From contig JARGFQ010000006.1 of NCBI GenBank assembly GCA_029210565.1, positions 186,001-250,000 on the forward strand: DNA of 64,000 nt, written 5' to 3'. This stretch comes from Bacteroidales bacterium (GTDB lineage Bacteria > Bacteroidota > Bacteroidia > Bacteroidales > VadinHA17). Shown here in pieces: positions 36,656-46,112 of this stretch. The position numbers were made by a program, and so were the translations under genes. Under the pieces are notes generated by a model. The model had not been told where the DNA came from, ran no database searches, and was given only the letters and a program-made list of their open reading frames with translations. Position 1 is the stretch's first letter. The number at the start of each line of letters is the position of its first letter.

Positions 36656-37282
36656 ATGGATAAAGGAACTATCGGAACGAATCCGGACGTTTTTAACGAC
36701 AAGGCTATCAGGAAGGTAAGCCCCAAGCGACTGTCCCTGCAGGACAGCGGGCTGATGCACCTTTTTGAGGAGTTGGACGTTGAGGTACGTCAGCATCTGA
36801 TAGATTACCTGGACCGTATGGGCCTCATCTCGGAATCGGGAGTCCTGGTCATCCCTTCATCACGTCACTACTTCTATGACGCCGAGGATATGAAGGGGAT
36901 AAAGACCGTCATCACCCTAAAGCAGCTGAATCACATCAGGGAGATACGTGATTTCCTGAAGCAGATCACCGGCTTGCTACCTGCCAGGAGCAACTTCATA
37001 GGCTGTTTTGTAGACAACAGGTCGCAGAACGGCTATTCCGACAAGGAGGGCTACCTGCAGAAGCTGGAGCATGAGAAGGCTGAGGTGTATGAGAACGGCA
37101 TTGAGTCGAGGATACCCTTCGTAAACCGCATGTACAACTTCATTGACGCCAAGACCAACAGGTACCTGACCAAGCGAGCTGTGGCAAGCCTGCTCAAGGA
37201 GGTCGGGCTGGAGCTTGTCAGCATGACAGAACTGAACGGTCTTACCTATTTTCACACACAGAAGAACAAACCGGCAGCATAG
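36656..37282 (+). CDS. Conserved Bacteroidota protein, unknown function
   Basis: The start at MDKGTIGTNPD gives 208 residues; the frame opens 16 codons earlier at a TTG that would lie upstream of the predicted sigma-54 transcription start. There is no signal peptide or membrane segment. The C-terminal part (ESRIPFVNRMYNFIDAKTNRYLTKRAVASLLKEVGLELVSMTELNGLTYF) looks like a block I have seen in uncharacterised Bacteroidota proteins, including some with methyltransferase-like sequence, but no catalytic motif is visible, so no function is assigned. Its cytoplasmic character and possible sigma-54 control are the only clues. Confidence 0.7.
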   Translation: MDKGTIGTNPDVFNDKAIRKVSPKRLSLQDSGLMHLFEELDVEVRQHLIDYLDRMGLISESGVLVIPSSRHYFYDAEDMKGIKTVITLKQLNHIREIRDFLKQITGLLPARSNFIGCFVDNRSQNGYSDKEGYLQKLEHEKAEVYENGIESRIPFVNRMYNFIDAKTNRYLTKRAVASLLKEVGLELVSMTELNGLTYFHTQKNKPAA

Positions 37283-37377
37283 GCGCCCCGGCTTCTTCCC
37301 TCTATTTTACCTCAAATTCTACAGAAGCGGGTTTGCCTCGAGCCAGCACCTTCACATGAAAAAGGTGATGGGTTTAT

Positions 37378-40005
37378 CTAATGTTCCGGCAGGAACAGGG
37401 CGTTGAAGAGCAGCTTGTATGCTGCCTGTGTCGAGGCCCTGAACTGCGGGTTAAAACTGTAGAGAACAAGCTGACCCTTACCTTTTTTCAGCCATATCAT
37501 TGCCGGGACCCCGGCCAGCAGCCCCTCCTTTTCGCAGTAACCGCTCATCAGTATCTCCTTTTCGGGAAAATGTCCGATGACCCTGCGGTCCATGTCAAAC
37601 CTTGGCACGGTGGTTCTGAAGAGGGGATTGCCCCTGTAGAAGACGCCAGCTGATGACGGCATGCCGTAAGCGAGTGGATGATTCTCCTTCAGCTCAAGGC
37701 GCACCAGGGCGCCGGGGATGCTGAGGCCATCCCTCCTGGCCTGGTCGGCGGTGTTTGCAAAGGGCAGCGTAAACTCCTCGGTGGTGCCGTCAACAGTCAT
37801 AGCCAGGAGGCCGGTGAATAGATCTGTTGACTGTCCCCAGGCGATGACCCTGCCGCCGTTGTTGATGAAGAGCAACAGCTTCTCCATTCCCTTCTTGCCC
37901 ATTCCCTTCTGGTAGTCAGGGTGGTAGCTGCTCATGTATGCACCACCTTCTGAGCCGGGCTTGCCGTTCATGATCATGTTTTTCTGGGAGTTTGGGAAAA
38001 TGATTATGTCAAACTCCCTTTCGAGGTCTGCGTTGGCGAACTCACCGGGACGGATAATCTTGTATGGGATTTTGTAAGTGTCAAAAAGATACCGTGTCCA
38101 TCCGGCGTCCATGTCGCTGAAGTAGGTCTCAACGAGGGCAATCTTCGGAATCTTCACCTCTGAAGCCGGCAGTTTGCCTGCACCGCCTGCATAGACCGGT
38201 TCCGTGCACGCCTCCTTTGCAATGGCGCCAAGGGCTGTGGCATCACCGCCGCTGATGACGAAGCTGCCTTTGCCTAGAAGCCTGCCATCAATTGTTATGG
38301 CGTTCTCAAGTCGACTTACCTTCATCCCTTTCTGAGCAGCAATGAAGGCAGCCATGAAGCTGCCGTTGCTGGTTGCCGGGAAAATGGCGGGCAGCCTGAA
38401 AGAGCCCTGTACAGGAGCATAATCTTCATCAAGGAGTGTGATCTTGCCTTCAAACGCCTGGTCGCGGGAGGTGATCTCATATGATGTCAGTCCCCTGTGC
38501 AGCGGCAGAGACCAGCTGGTAACGTCGTACGGTCTTATCACCTCTCCGCCGGGGGAGTAGTGTCTTACAGGGAACTCCTGGCTCTCCATCACCTCCCTGA
38601 CAAAAGAGCGGAAAGGCTGTGCCAGCGGGTAGACAAAGTCGCCTGCCTTAAGATTGATGCCGTCAAGGGTATGGTCAGCTGTAAGCCGGTATCCGTTGAC
38701 GCCGTGCTCCCGCATCAGGTTGACGAAGCGGATGAGCTCACTCTGGTCGGCCTGTGCGGCAGGGACCACATAGTAATAAGGCGGCTCGCTGCGTCCTTTT
38801 TCGACCTCCCTGCGGCAGATATCGTTCCTGAAGCGGAGGATGTCGCTGCGGTGCAGTGAGGCTGTTTTAAGGATGGAGAAGGTCGATTCGATCTCGAGCC
38901 TGACGATATCACCCAGTCGCCACCACCCTCCCGGCCAGGGCACGGGGAAGTTGATGCTCTTGTCATATTCCGAGAGCCCCTTGCCGCTGGCCTGCAGCTC
39001 ATTGGGTTCGATATAAAGTGGTGATGCCACCTGCACGCTGGCGGCTTCGGTTAGCATACCAATAACATTTTTCCAGATGCACGTCTCGGTGGAGCCGGGC
39101 CAGTACATGTCAAAGATGGTCTTCTGACCGACGCCTGTCAGGCCGGCACCGGTGAGGTCACGCAGCATGTTGGTGCCGAAGACCCCTGTCCACGACCAGA
39201 GCTCGCCGTCAACATTCTGGGCAATGGGGTCATGTGCCGGCGGCACGTAATAGCGGATGCCCGTTGAGCCCATCTGGTGCTTCTCAACCATCACCTGCGG
39301 AAACCAGTCGAGGTTGTATATGCGTGCAATAGCCCTGGTGTCCTCCTGGGTCAGGCTGATGAAGTCACGGTTGTTGTCGTGACCCACATACTTGTGATAG
39401 ACCTGCGGCAGCGAAGCGCCGTCATACTGTGTGCCCCTGTATTTCTTGTAGTTCTCAACCACAAGGTCCATTCCATCAGGATTATGGTTGGGCACCATCA
39501 TGTAGACCACATCGTCAAGGTATTTTTTTACCAGGGGGTCGGATGAAGTGACCATCTGCCATGCAATCAGCGGTGCGGCCTGTGATGGCGCAACCTCTGT
39601 CGAGTGCATCGAGAGGGTGGCCAGGAAGAAGACCTTGCCGTCAGCGATAAGATCCTTCCTGCGGTCTTCAGAAAGATCAGGGTTGAGAGCAAGTTCCCTG
39701 TTTATCTCGCGAAGTTTTTGAAGGTTTTCAATGTTCTTCTCTGAAGATATAAATACTATATACATCTTTCTGCCCATCGGACTCTCTCCTATCTCCTCCA
39801 TGGCAACCATGGGAGAGGCCTTGTCAAGCTTCATGAGATAGTCTGTCAGTTCCTCATAGGTAAATAGGTTGTAGTCTGAGCCTGGCATAAATCCGAAATG
39901 TTTTTCGGGCTGCAACGGGGAGAGCTGTGCCTGTGCGGGACGGAGGCACAGGAAGAGGGTGCAGATGATCAGCACGGTGACTGAAAAAGAACGGGTTTCT
40001 TTCAT
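37378..40005 (-). CDS. Secreted M14-family zinc carboxypeptidase-like protein
   Basis: Large exported peptidase of about 875 residues. I start at MKETRSFSVTVL, giving a clean signal peptide ending near AQAQ; the frame opens ten codons earlier. The M14 domain (about 45-370) shows the zinc motif HSTE in LSMHSTEVAPSQAAPL and VPNHNPDGMD. The C-terminal half (about 600-870) resembles a glutamine-amidotransferase-like fold found fused to M14 domains in Bacteroidota. The substrate is unknown; peptide or cell-wall turnover is plausible. Confidence 0.82.
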   Translation of the reverse strand: MKETRSFSVTVLIICTLFLCLRPAQAQLSPLQPEKHFGFMPGSDYNLFTYEELTDYLMKLDKASPMVAMEEIGESPMGRKMYIVFISSEKNIENLQKLREINRELALNPDLSEDRRKDLIADGKVFFLATLSMHSTEVAPSQAAPLIAWQMVTSSDPLVKKYLDDVVYMMVPNHNPDGMDLVVENYKKYRGTQYDGASLPQVYHKYVGHDNNRDFISLTQEDTRAIARIYNLDWFPQVMVEKHQMGSTGIRYYVPPAHDPIAQNVDGELWSWTGVFGTNMLRDLTGAGLTGVGQKTIFDMYWPGSTETCIWKNVIGMLTEAASVQVASPLYIEPNELQASGKGLSEYDKSINFPVPWPGGWWRLGDIVRLEIESTFSILKTASLHRSDILRFRNDICRREVEKGRSEPPYYYVVPAAQADQSELIRFVNLMREHGVNGYRLTADHTLDGINLKAGDFVYPLAQPFRSFVREVMESQEFPVRHYSPGGEVIRPYDVTSWSLPLHRGLTSYEITSRDQAFEGKITLLDEDYAPVQGSFRLPAIFPATSNGSFMAAFIAAQKGMKVSRLENAITIDGRLLGKGSFVISGGDATALGAIAKEACTEPVYAGGAGKLPASEVKIPKIALVETYFSDMDAGWTRYLFDTYKIPYKIIRPGEFANADLEREFDIIIFPNSQKNMIMNGKPGSEGGAYMSSYHPDYQKGMGKKGMEKLLLFINNGGRVIAWGQSTDLFTGLLAMTVDGTTEEFTLPFANTADQARRDGLSIPGALVRLELKENHPLAYGMPSSAGVFYRGNPLFRTTVPRFDMDRRVIGHFPEKEILMSGYCEKEGLLAGVPAMIWLKKGKGQLVLYSFNPQFRASTQAAYKLLFNALFLPEH

Positions 40006-40104
40006 GGTACGGTATTGATGAGGGATGAGTTTCATTTTATAGGTTGACTCACTTTTTGATTTTTGCCGGCTTCTCTGTTGTTTTACCGGATGTCTCCTGA
40101 CGAT

Positions 40105-40533
40105 TCAGTCCCACACGTATCTCCATGAGCCGTCGGGCTGTCTCTTCCAAACGGTGTGGAAGATGCCTGTTGATTCCCTGGTTGTCGCTGTGCTGTCGGG
40201 AATGGCAAGGGTATATTTACCCCAGGTGTATCCGAGATCACCGGAGACGTATACATAGTCAGGTGTCCATTGCAGCGTGGTGCCTGGCCTGAGGTTTTCA
40301 AGGTAGTAGTCGCGGATGGCTTCGCCTCCTTTTATCAGCCTGCCGCCACGGCTTATTACCCCGCTGTCGGCGGCATAGTGAAAGAAGGCGGCAGCGATGC
40401 CCTCTTCCTGTGCCATCAGAGCAAATGCTGCTTCAGTATCCAGTATCGCTGCCTCATCCTCTTTGACATTGCGACTGTCAGGAGAAGAGCATGCCATTGT
40501 CATAAGCATTATCAACAGCAGTGATTGTCTCAT
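40105..40533 (-). CDS. SnoaL/DUF4440-like lipoprotein
   Basis: The 143-residue protein starts at MRQSLLLIMLMTMAC, a signal peptide with lipobox cysteine Cys15; a longer frame begins 18 codons upstream. The rest has the NTF2-like alpha+beta cone pattern (AILDTEAAFALMAQEEGIAAAFFHYAADSG, WTPDYVYVSGDLGYTWGKY, RQPDGSWRYVWD). No catalytic role can be assigned. It ends 99 bases upstream of the M14 gene on the same strand. Confidence 0.75.
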   Translation of the reverse strand: MRQSLLLIMLMTMACSSPDSRNVKEDEAAILDTEAAFALMAQEEGIAAAFFHYAADSGVISRGGRLIKGGEAIRDYYLENLRPGTTLQWTPDYVYVSGDLGYTWGKYTLAIPDSTATTRESTGIFHTVWKRQPDGSWRYVWD

Positions 40534-40705
40534 ATTTTTTATCGTCCGGGTACAAATTTTATGATTTTTTCGAGATTTGCGGTACATAGCTACTGACAGG
40601 TGGATTACAAGTCAAGGTACAATATTCATGATAGGAAGCACGTACGCAGTATGGATTTGTCTTGCTTAACTAAACTGTCCAAGGACCTGAAGAACTATTT
40701 CTATT

Positions 40706-42367
40706 TTACTTCCGTTTATATTCAATGGCTCCCAGATCAACCACTGGTTGACCGTCGCCATTGCCATCAATCACCCGGTCTTTTCCTGCAAAATCGTCTC
40801 CTCCGCCAAGTATCCCATGGCCATATTTTGTCCCGGCATCGATTGCCGGAGATTTCTCCTGCAGTTTGAAATTTGAGTCGAGCAGAGGATCCTCTATAAT
40901 TTTATTTTTCACCGTCACAGCATTGTTAATCGTGCTACTTGTGTTTCGTGCAATATTATTGGAGACAACGACTGAAGCCCCAATGCCATCAGGCTGAAGA
41001 AGAATCCCCGGGAAAGAATAGTCCGGATCATTGTCTATTCGTAAGTCAATGCCCGCTTTACTTTTACACCAGTTGTTCCAGAAAATATTATTATAGATTA
41101 TGGCTGATGCGTCGTTGGCACATATTCTTACACACAATCCCGCGCCGGTGGTACAGTTGGGAAAAGCCAGGGTTGAATTTTCTACCAGGGTGTTGTTTAT
41201 AATTTCAATGTTTCCCTCCTGTGTTTCAACATAAAGGCCACCTCCATCACCAGCCGTCCGGTTTCCTGAAAAGATGTTATTGTAAACACCAATGAACGCT
41301 TTCTTATCGCCTGCCTCGGCCTTTTTGTTTCCACCTGAAATCATGGAAAGGCCTCCGCCCTGGGTGTCATTGTGATTTTTCCGGAATAAATTGGCATCAG
41401 CAATGATTTTTCCTGAGCCATCCATCGCAATTACAGCAGCACCACTGCCCTTTCCTCCCGAGTTATCCGTAAAAGTATTCCTTGAAATATTGACATTAGA
41501 TTCTCTTCCTGCTACCCTAAGGGCTCCACTTATTGCGCCAAGATTATTTTCGAAAGTGCAATTAACAACCTCAACAGTCCCGTTTGGAAATACATTTGCA
41601 TTTAAGGGGGCTTCTCTTGTTGTGCGATTATTGATAAACTTGCATTTCAAAATGAAACTTCCCCCTAAATTATTTGAGATATCAAGCGCGGGACAACCAC
41701 GGAAATTCGTAAACTTACATTCTTGAACGGTGGCAGAGGCCCTTAAGCTACTTATAGTTACGGGGGACCTTAGACTATCGAAACGGCAAGAGATTACATT
41801 TATAAAACCCCCGCCAAGGTTTGTTCCCGACCTGGCGTACAAGGATGGTCCATGCGAACCATTCGTGCCAAGAAATTCACAATCCACAACTTTGATGGTC
41901 CCTTGTTTTGTCCCGATGGCTAAACCGGCGGGACCGGAAGAAGCTCCACCTCCATTGCGGAAGGTAATTCCTTTAACTGTTATTAACACGCCCATATCAT
42001 TTTTTAACTGAGCGCTGGAGAGCCAAAGTTTGCGAACGCTTTTGCCGGCATCAATAATAGTCTTGCCCATACCGGCACCGACAATAGTTATTGGATATCT
42101 TTCTTCCTGAGCAACTTTGGGCTCAGGCAATGGAGCATAAGTCAGATCCTGATCCAATACGGAGAGATCAAATACACCTTCGCCAATCTGGATAACATCA
42201 GGGCTTCCATTGTTGGCTGCCAGGTTTAATTCTGTTTGAAGCATTATTAAATCAACTACCTGAGTGATCTTTTCCTTTACCTTGTCTATATCTTGTGCAA
42301 TCAGGCACTGGCCCAATGAAAGAGCAAAGCACAGGGAAACTGCTTTTTGTTTAAGAATTGATTTCAT
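40706..42367 (-). CDS. Secreted right-handed beta-helix protein
   Basis: The start at MKSILKQKAVSL gives 553 residues with a signal peptide ending near LIAQ. The body is a series of parallel beta-helix coils (repeating NNxF, GGG and ENN-type rungs) with a C-terminal segment SPAIDAGTKYGHG..DLGAIEYKRK, typical of the choice-of-anchor Q/polymorphic repeat region. No polysaccharide-lyase active site is recognisable. It differs from its neighbours: visibly more AT-rich, and its ATG is preceded by a strong Shine-Dalgarno (GGAGGT, 5 bases upstream), rare in this phylum, which suggests transfer. Confidence 0.72.
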   Translation of the reverse strand: MKSILKQKAVSLCFALSLGQCLIAQDIDKVKEKITQVVDLIMLQTELNLAANNGSPDVIQIGEGVFDLSVLDQDLTYAPLPEPKVAQEERYPITIVGAGMGKTIIDAGKSVRKLWLSSAQLKNDMGVLITVKGITFRNGGGASSGPAGLAIGTKQGTIKVVDCEFLGTNGSHGPSLYARSGTNLGGGFINVISCRFDSLRSPVTISSLRASATVQECKFTNFRGCPALDISNNLGGSFILKCKFINNRTTREAPLNANVFPNGTVEVVNCTFENNLGAISGALRVAGRESNVNISRNTFTDNSGGKGSGAAVIAMDGSGKIIADANLFRKNHNDTQGGGLSMISGGNKKAEAGDKKAFIGVYNNIFSGNRTAGDGGGLYVETQEGNIEIINNTLVENSTLAFPNCTTGAGLCVRICANDASAIIYNNIFWNNWCKSKAGIDLRIDNDPDYSFPGILLQPDGIGASVVVSNNIARNTSSTINNAVTVKNKIIEDPLLDSNFKLQEKSPAIDAGTKYGHGILGGGDDFAGKDRVIDGNGDGQPVVDLGAIEYKRK

Positions 42368-42689
42368 ATTTACCTCCAATCTGCTATGATGTTGTTTCGA
42401 GTCTCCTTGTTTCATTGTCCTATCCCATTCTTCTTCTATCAAAAATCAAATGGTTTTTTTCTCAATGTCAGTCTGCCCATTGACGCAAGATAAGACTACC
42501 GGAAATGTCAAAAAAATCAGGCTCACGTTTTTCACTCCATAAGATTTCTTTATAATCTATAGCAAGTTAAGATAAAGCAAAGAAAATGACAAGTTAGCCC
42601 TAACGGGCGTCTGATCTCCTGGCACTGTAGGGAAGCCCCGCCCCGCATGAATAATCAACTCTGCAGCAGAGGCGCCGGTCTGATAATGA

Positions 42690-42887
42690 ATGTTGGCTGT
42701 ACCAGCAAAGACACTGTTGATGACCGGGCACAGCAGCTTCACGGTATGTACCTTGCGAAACATTGGCGTGGACCTGATGCGTACGATAAGGTGGGATCCG
42801 GTCACAGAGACCTTTGTGGATGACCTCGTTGGTGCTGCAGCGAAGAAGCTGCATTATGACTACCGTGAACCCTGGAAGCTGATCTGA
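42690..42887 (+). pseudogene. Gfo/Idh/MocA oxidoreductase remnant (C-terminus)
   Basis: The translated tail TVCTLRNIGVDLMRTIRWDP, then VTETFVDD and YDYREPWKLI before the stop, matches the C-terminal end of Gfo/Idh/MocA dehydrogenases (pattern VCHLxNIxxxLxRxIxWDPxxExFVxD...YREPWKL). No upstream domain, nucleotide-binding motif or plausible start precedes it, so only about 50 recognisable codons survive. The surrounding 680-base stretch (42368-43047) has no intact gene. Confidence 0.6.
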
Positions 42888-42915
42888 TTTGTCCGGATTC
42901 TCTTTGTTGTTCCGC

Positions 42916-42994
42916 CCCCGATTCTCCCGATAAATCGGGATTCTCGGGGCACGGTAGGGTTTCCCGACGATCCGCCTGACGGCGTATGTCGGGA
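42916..42994. repeat. Two adjacent nested palindromes (REP-like)
   Basis: The first palindrome (42916-42949) nests CCCCGA...TCGGGG around TCCCGA-TAAA-TCGGGA with TTC internal loops on both sides. The second (42962-42994) nests TCCCGAC...GTCGGGA around CGCC-TGAC-GGCG. Both share the TCCCGA/TCGGGA core with another element at 46402-46429. Confidence 0.6.
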
Positions 42995-43017
42995 TGATCT
43001 CCTCGCCCTATCGTCGC

Positions 43018-43045
43018 AAAAAAAGCCGCATAAGTGCGGCTTTTT
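43018..43045 (-). terminator. Terminator after tRNA-Gln
   Basis: GCCGCA/TGCGGC stem with TAAG loop flanked by A7 and T5, so it can work in either direction. On the minus strand it directly follows the tRNA 3' end and would close a glnS-tRNA-Gln transcript. Confidence 0.75.
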
Positions 43046-43046
43046 G

Positions 43047-43119
43047 TTGCTCCGCTAGGGCTCGAACCTAGACTTTCCTGATCCAGAGTCAGGCGTGTTG
43101 CCAATTACACCACGGAGCA
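43047..43119 (-). tRNA. tRNA-Gln(CUG)
   Basis: All four arms fold: acceptor TGCTCCG/CGGAGCA, D stem GTGT/ACAC, anticodon stem CCTGA/TCAGG with loop CTCTGGA (anticodon CTG, T33 present), T stem CTAGG/CCTAG with TTCGAGC loop. U1-A72 is typical of tRNA-Gln. The CCA end is not encoded. It lies 95 bases downstream of glnS, its own synthetase, on the same strand. Confidence 0.95.
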
Positions 43120-43214
43120 TTGTTATGCGGCTGCAAATATAAAATATTTTCCGCGGAATATTGTTATAACGCAGTTTTTGCGCAAACAATATGCTCTTTG
43201 CGCTGCACTCCCGG

Positions 43215-44906
43215 CTATCTGTTCATCCGGGCCCAGGTGTCCTTCAGCCCGACAGTGCGGTTGAAGACGAGCTTGCCGGGCCGGCTGTCATAATCGACAC
43301 AGAAGTATCCCACCCTCTGGAACTGAAACTTGTCGAGCGGCTTTGCTTCAGCAAGTGAGGGCTCCACCTTGCAGCCGGTGAGTATGGTCAGCGAATCGGG
43401 ATTGAGGAATTCCCTCGGGTCTACATCCCTGTGCCCTGAAGGATCCTCATCACTGAAGAGCCTGTCATAGAGTCTCACCTCGGCATCGAGGGCGTGTGCT
43501 GCAGACACCCAGTGGAGGGTACCCTTAACCTTACGGCCGGCCTGCGGTCCGCCGCTGCGGCTCTCCGGATCATAGGTGCAGTGCACCTCGGTGACCTCCC
43601 CGGCATCATTCTTCACGACCCCGGTGCATTTTATGATATAGGCTCCCTTGAGCCTCACCTCCTGTCCAGGGGCAAGACGAAAGAACTTATGAGGAGGATT
43701 CTCCATAAAATCATCCTGTTCAATGAAGAGCTCCCTGCTGAAGGGCACCAGGCGTCGGCCGTGGCTCTCATCTTCAGGATTGTTCTCTATATCCATCTCC
43801 TCGGTGATGTTTCCTGAATAGTTGATGATGATCACCTTCAGGGGTTTGAGTACACCGAAGACCCTGGGGGCACGCTTGTTCAGGTCCTCCCGTATTGCAT
43901 ACTCAAGAAGGGAGACATCATTGATGGCCTCCACCTTAGTGTAGCCTATCAGGTCAACAAACCGCCTGACCGACTCCGGGGTGTAACCCCTGCGGCGCAG
44001 CCCGCACAATGTGGGCATGCGGGGATCGTCCCAGCCTCTTACCACTTTGTCCTTCACCAGCTCAAGCAGCTTCCGCTTGCTCATGACCGTGTAGGTGAGG
44101 TTGAGGCGATTGAATTCTATCTGTCGCGGACGGTAGTCGTCTGCCTTGAGCTGATCGATGAACCAGTCGTAGAGCGGCCTGTGCACCTCGAACTCAAGGG
44201 TACAGAGTGAGTGGGTGATCCCTTCAAAGTAGTCACACTGCCCGTGGGCGAAGTCATACATGGGATAGACCTTCCACTTGCTGCCGGTACGGTGATGCGG
44301 TGTCTTGAGAATGCGGTATATAATCGGATCACGCATGTGCATGTTGGGCGAGGCCATGTCAATCTTTGCCCTGAGGACGCGACTGCCCTCTTCAAACTCT
44401 CCCTCGTTCATGCGGTAGAAGAGATCGAGGTTCTCCTCCGTGCTTCGGTCACGGAACGGACTGGCAATGCCGGGTTGTGTGGTGGTGCCCTTCTGCCCGG
44501 ATATGGTATCGGCACCCTGGTCATCGACGTAGGCCAGACCGCGTCTGATAAGCGACACTGCAAAGTCCCACAACTTTCCGAAGTAGTCAGAAGCGTAGAA
44601 TTCGCGGTCTTCCCAGGTGAAACCGAGCCATTGGATGTCTTCTTTTATCGAATCAACATATTCAACGTCTTCCTTTGTGGGATTGGTGTCATCAAACCTG
44701 AGGTTGCACTTGCCTCCGTACTGCTCCGCCATGCCGAAGTCGAGACAGATGGCCTTGGCATGTCCGATATGCAGGTAACCGTTCGGTTCCGGCGGGAAGC
44801 GGGTGTGCACACGGCCGTCGTTTTTGCCCTCACTCAGGTCCTTCTCTATCGCTTGTTCAATAAAGTGTTGTGATTCGGGTTTTAATATTGATTCAGATTC
44901 TTTCAT
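43215..44906 (-). CDS. glnS: GlnS, glutaminyl-tRNA synthetase
   Basis: Class I synthetase charging tRNA-Gln directly. In 563 residues it shows [21 protein letters not shown] (HIGH) and [13 protein letters not shown] (KMSKS form VMSKR), followed by two anticodon-binding beta-barrels (about 350-560). A tRNA-Gln gene lies immediately downstream, so enzyme and substrate are probably transcribed together. Direct charging means this organism should not depend on GatCAB for Gln-tRNA. Confidence 0.96.
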   Translation of the reverse strand: MKESESILKPESQHFIEQAIEKDLSEGKNDGRVHTRFPPEPNGYLHIGHAKAICLDFGMAEQYGGKCNLRFDDTNPTKEDVEYVDSIKEDIQWLGFTWEDREFYASDYFGKLWDFAVSLIRRGLAYVDDQGADTISGQKGTTTQPGIASPFRDRSTEENLDLFYRMNEGEFEEGSRVLRAKIDMASPNMHMRDPIIYRILKTPHHRTGSKWKVYPMYDFAHGQCDYFEGITHSLCTLEFEVHRPLYDWFIDQLKADDYRPRQIEFNRLNLTYTVMSKRKLLELVKDKVVRGWDDPRMPTLCGLRRRGYTPESVRRFVDLIGYTKVEAINDVSLLEYAIREDLNKRAPRVFGVLKPLKVIIINYSGNITEEMDIENNPEDESHGRRLVPFSRELFIEQDDFMENPPHKFFRLAPGQEVRLKGAYIIKCTGVVKNDAGEVTEVHCTYDPESRSGGPQAGRKVKGTLHWVSAAHALDAEVRLYDRLFSDEDPSGHRDVDPREFLNPDSLTILTGCKVEPSLAEAKPLDKFQFQRVGYFCVDYDSRPGKLVFNRTVGLKDTWARMNR

Positions 44907-44928
44907 GTGATTTTTTCAATTGAGAGTA

Positions 44929-44936
44929 CAAAAATA
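44929..44936 (-). promoter_or_regulatory. Putative glnS promoter -7 element
   Basis: TATTTTTG on the minus strand fits TAnnTTTG, 23 bases before the glnS ATG. No good -33 element at 18-20 bases. Confidence 0.4.
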
Positions 44937-45002
44937 GGTGTATTTGAGATAAGTCCTGCACCGGAGGCAGATGATCGAAGCTGGCGGGACGGGAGGTGAG
45001 GG

Positions 45003-45353
45003 CTACCTCTCCAGCTCAACGCTGACCCTGCCTATCCTGCCGCCCATGACAGGATTGAGCTTTGACACCTTTACGGTCGCCTTGATGATCCCGGCCATCT
45101 CCCTGTAAAGAGCATCAAGAATTCTTGATGCAATATGTTCCAGGAGGTTTGATGTGGTCTCCATCTCCTTCTTCACCACTAGATATGCCGCCTGGTAATT
45201 GAGGGTGTCACTGAGCTCATCACTCTTCCCTGCCCTGTCAGTGTCAGTCTCAATTGTCACATCAACCATGAAGTGATTGCCCACAATCTGCTCCTCGCGA
45301 TAGTGTCCGTGGAAGGCATAAAACTCCATATCCTCAATCCTGATCACTCCCAT
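45003..45353 (-). CDS. folB: FolB, dihydroneopterin aldolase
   Basis: Folate-pathway enzyme (116 residues) cleaving dihydroneopterin to 6-hydroxymethyl-dihydropterin and glycolaldehyde. Features: MEFYAFHGHYREEQIVGNHFMVDV with the pterin-binding region, TLNYQAAYLVVKKEME, and the conserved K in KVSKLNPVMGG. It stands alone on the minus strand upstream of glnS. Confidence 0.92.
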   Translation of the reverse strand: MGVIRIEDMEFYAFHGHYREEQIVGNHFMVDVTIETDTDRAGKSDELSDTLNYQAAYLVVKKEMETTSNLLEHIASRILDALYREMAGIIKATVKVSKLNPVMGGRIGRVSVELER

Positions 45354-45463
45354 AACTCTTTTTATTTATGTGTTAAATAATTAATTATCGGTAACATACA
45401 TAAAAATCAGATATTATCGTGCAATATTTTATAAAATAATTAGGTTTATAAAATAAACTGGTT

Positions 45464-45471
45464 TATATTTG
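45464..45471 (+). promoter_or_regulatory. -7 element of the membrane protein-regulator pair
   Basis: TATATTTG matches the -7 consensus and lies 45 bases before the ATG at 45516. The AT-rich DNA upstream has no exact TTTG at the right distance. Confidence 0.45.
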
Positions 45472-45515
45472 CCGAAGAGATTTTTCAGTTCATTAATGTA
45501 AAAGTAACAAAAGCC

Positions 45516-46112
45516 ATGGAAAATGAAGAAAAAGTGATGAGCGGGGAGGAGAGTCTCCGGGTCATTACTGAGATGATCAACAAGACAAGGGTTAGCATTA
45601 CACAGAGCAGTTTTCACCTGTTGTTCTGGGGCTGGCTGATATTTGCATGCAGTTTCTCGGAATTTCTTCTCTGGAAGCTGACCGACTGGACCAATGCCTG
45701 GTATGTCTGGCTTTTTGTCATCCCGGGGGTATTTGTGTCGCTGATCTACGGGTTTGTCAAAGGAAAGAGAGAGAAGGTCTTCACATACGGGACCTCCATT
45801 TACGTCTGGACATGGATGGCGTTTCTGGTCTCTTCAGTAATACTTTTTATCGTATTCCCTGTGGAGACGGATAGCGTAAGTAAATATATGCTGCTGATAG
45901 CTGCGATGCCGCTGTTCATCTCCGGGGTTGTACTGCGTTTCAGGCCCCTCATATGGGGTGCCGGAGCCTTCTGGATACTGGCGCTGGTGGCACATTTCGG
46001 TGGTGAGACCGTCTCGGGGCTGGCGATGCCGGTGGCAATGATTGTAGGGTATCTTATACCCGGTTATTTACTCAGAAAAAGGGCCAGCCATGACACCTTT
46101 CAGGGAGCTTGA
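45516..46112 (+). CDS. Five- or six-helix membrane protein, unknown
   Basis: The 198-residue protein begins with a soluble N-terminal helix (EESLRVITEMINKTRVSI) then about five or six hydrophobic segments (LLFWGWLIFACSFSEFLLW, YVWLFVIPGVFVSLIYGF, WMAFLVSSVILFIVF and others). It has a basic C-terminus. The 3' end overlaps the winged-helix gene by 23 bases, so both are one unit; membrane protein plus small regulator pairs of this kind are common in Bacteroidota, but I do not know the function. Confidence 0.75.
   Translation: MENEEKVMSGEESLRVITEMINKTRVSITQSSFHLLFWGWLIFACSFSEFLLWKLTDWTNAWYVWLFVIPGVFVSLIYGFVKGKREKVFTYGTSIYVWTWMAFLVSSVILFIVFPVETDSVSKYMLLIAAMPLFISGVVLRFRPLIWGAGAFWILALVAHFGGETVSGLAMPVAMIVGYLIPGYLLRKRASHDTFQGA

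Noticed and set aside
37283..37377. Possible terminator CACCTT/AAGGTG between convergent genes
   Set aside because: Six-base stem without a T tract on either strand; too weak to annotate.
42368..42600. Sigma-70-like promoter (TATAGAT/TATAAA) ahead of the beta-helix gene
   Set aside because: The region is simply AT-rich and no pair of elements with correct spacing stands out; kept only the Shine-Dalgarno observation.
42557..42854. Minus-strand open frames opposite the oxidoreductase remnant
   Set aside because: They are shadows of the plus-strand remnant, which has recognisable family residues; the minus frames do not.
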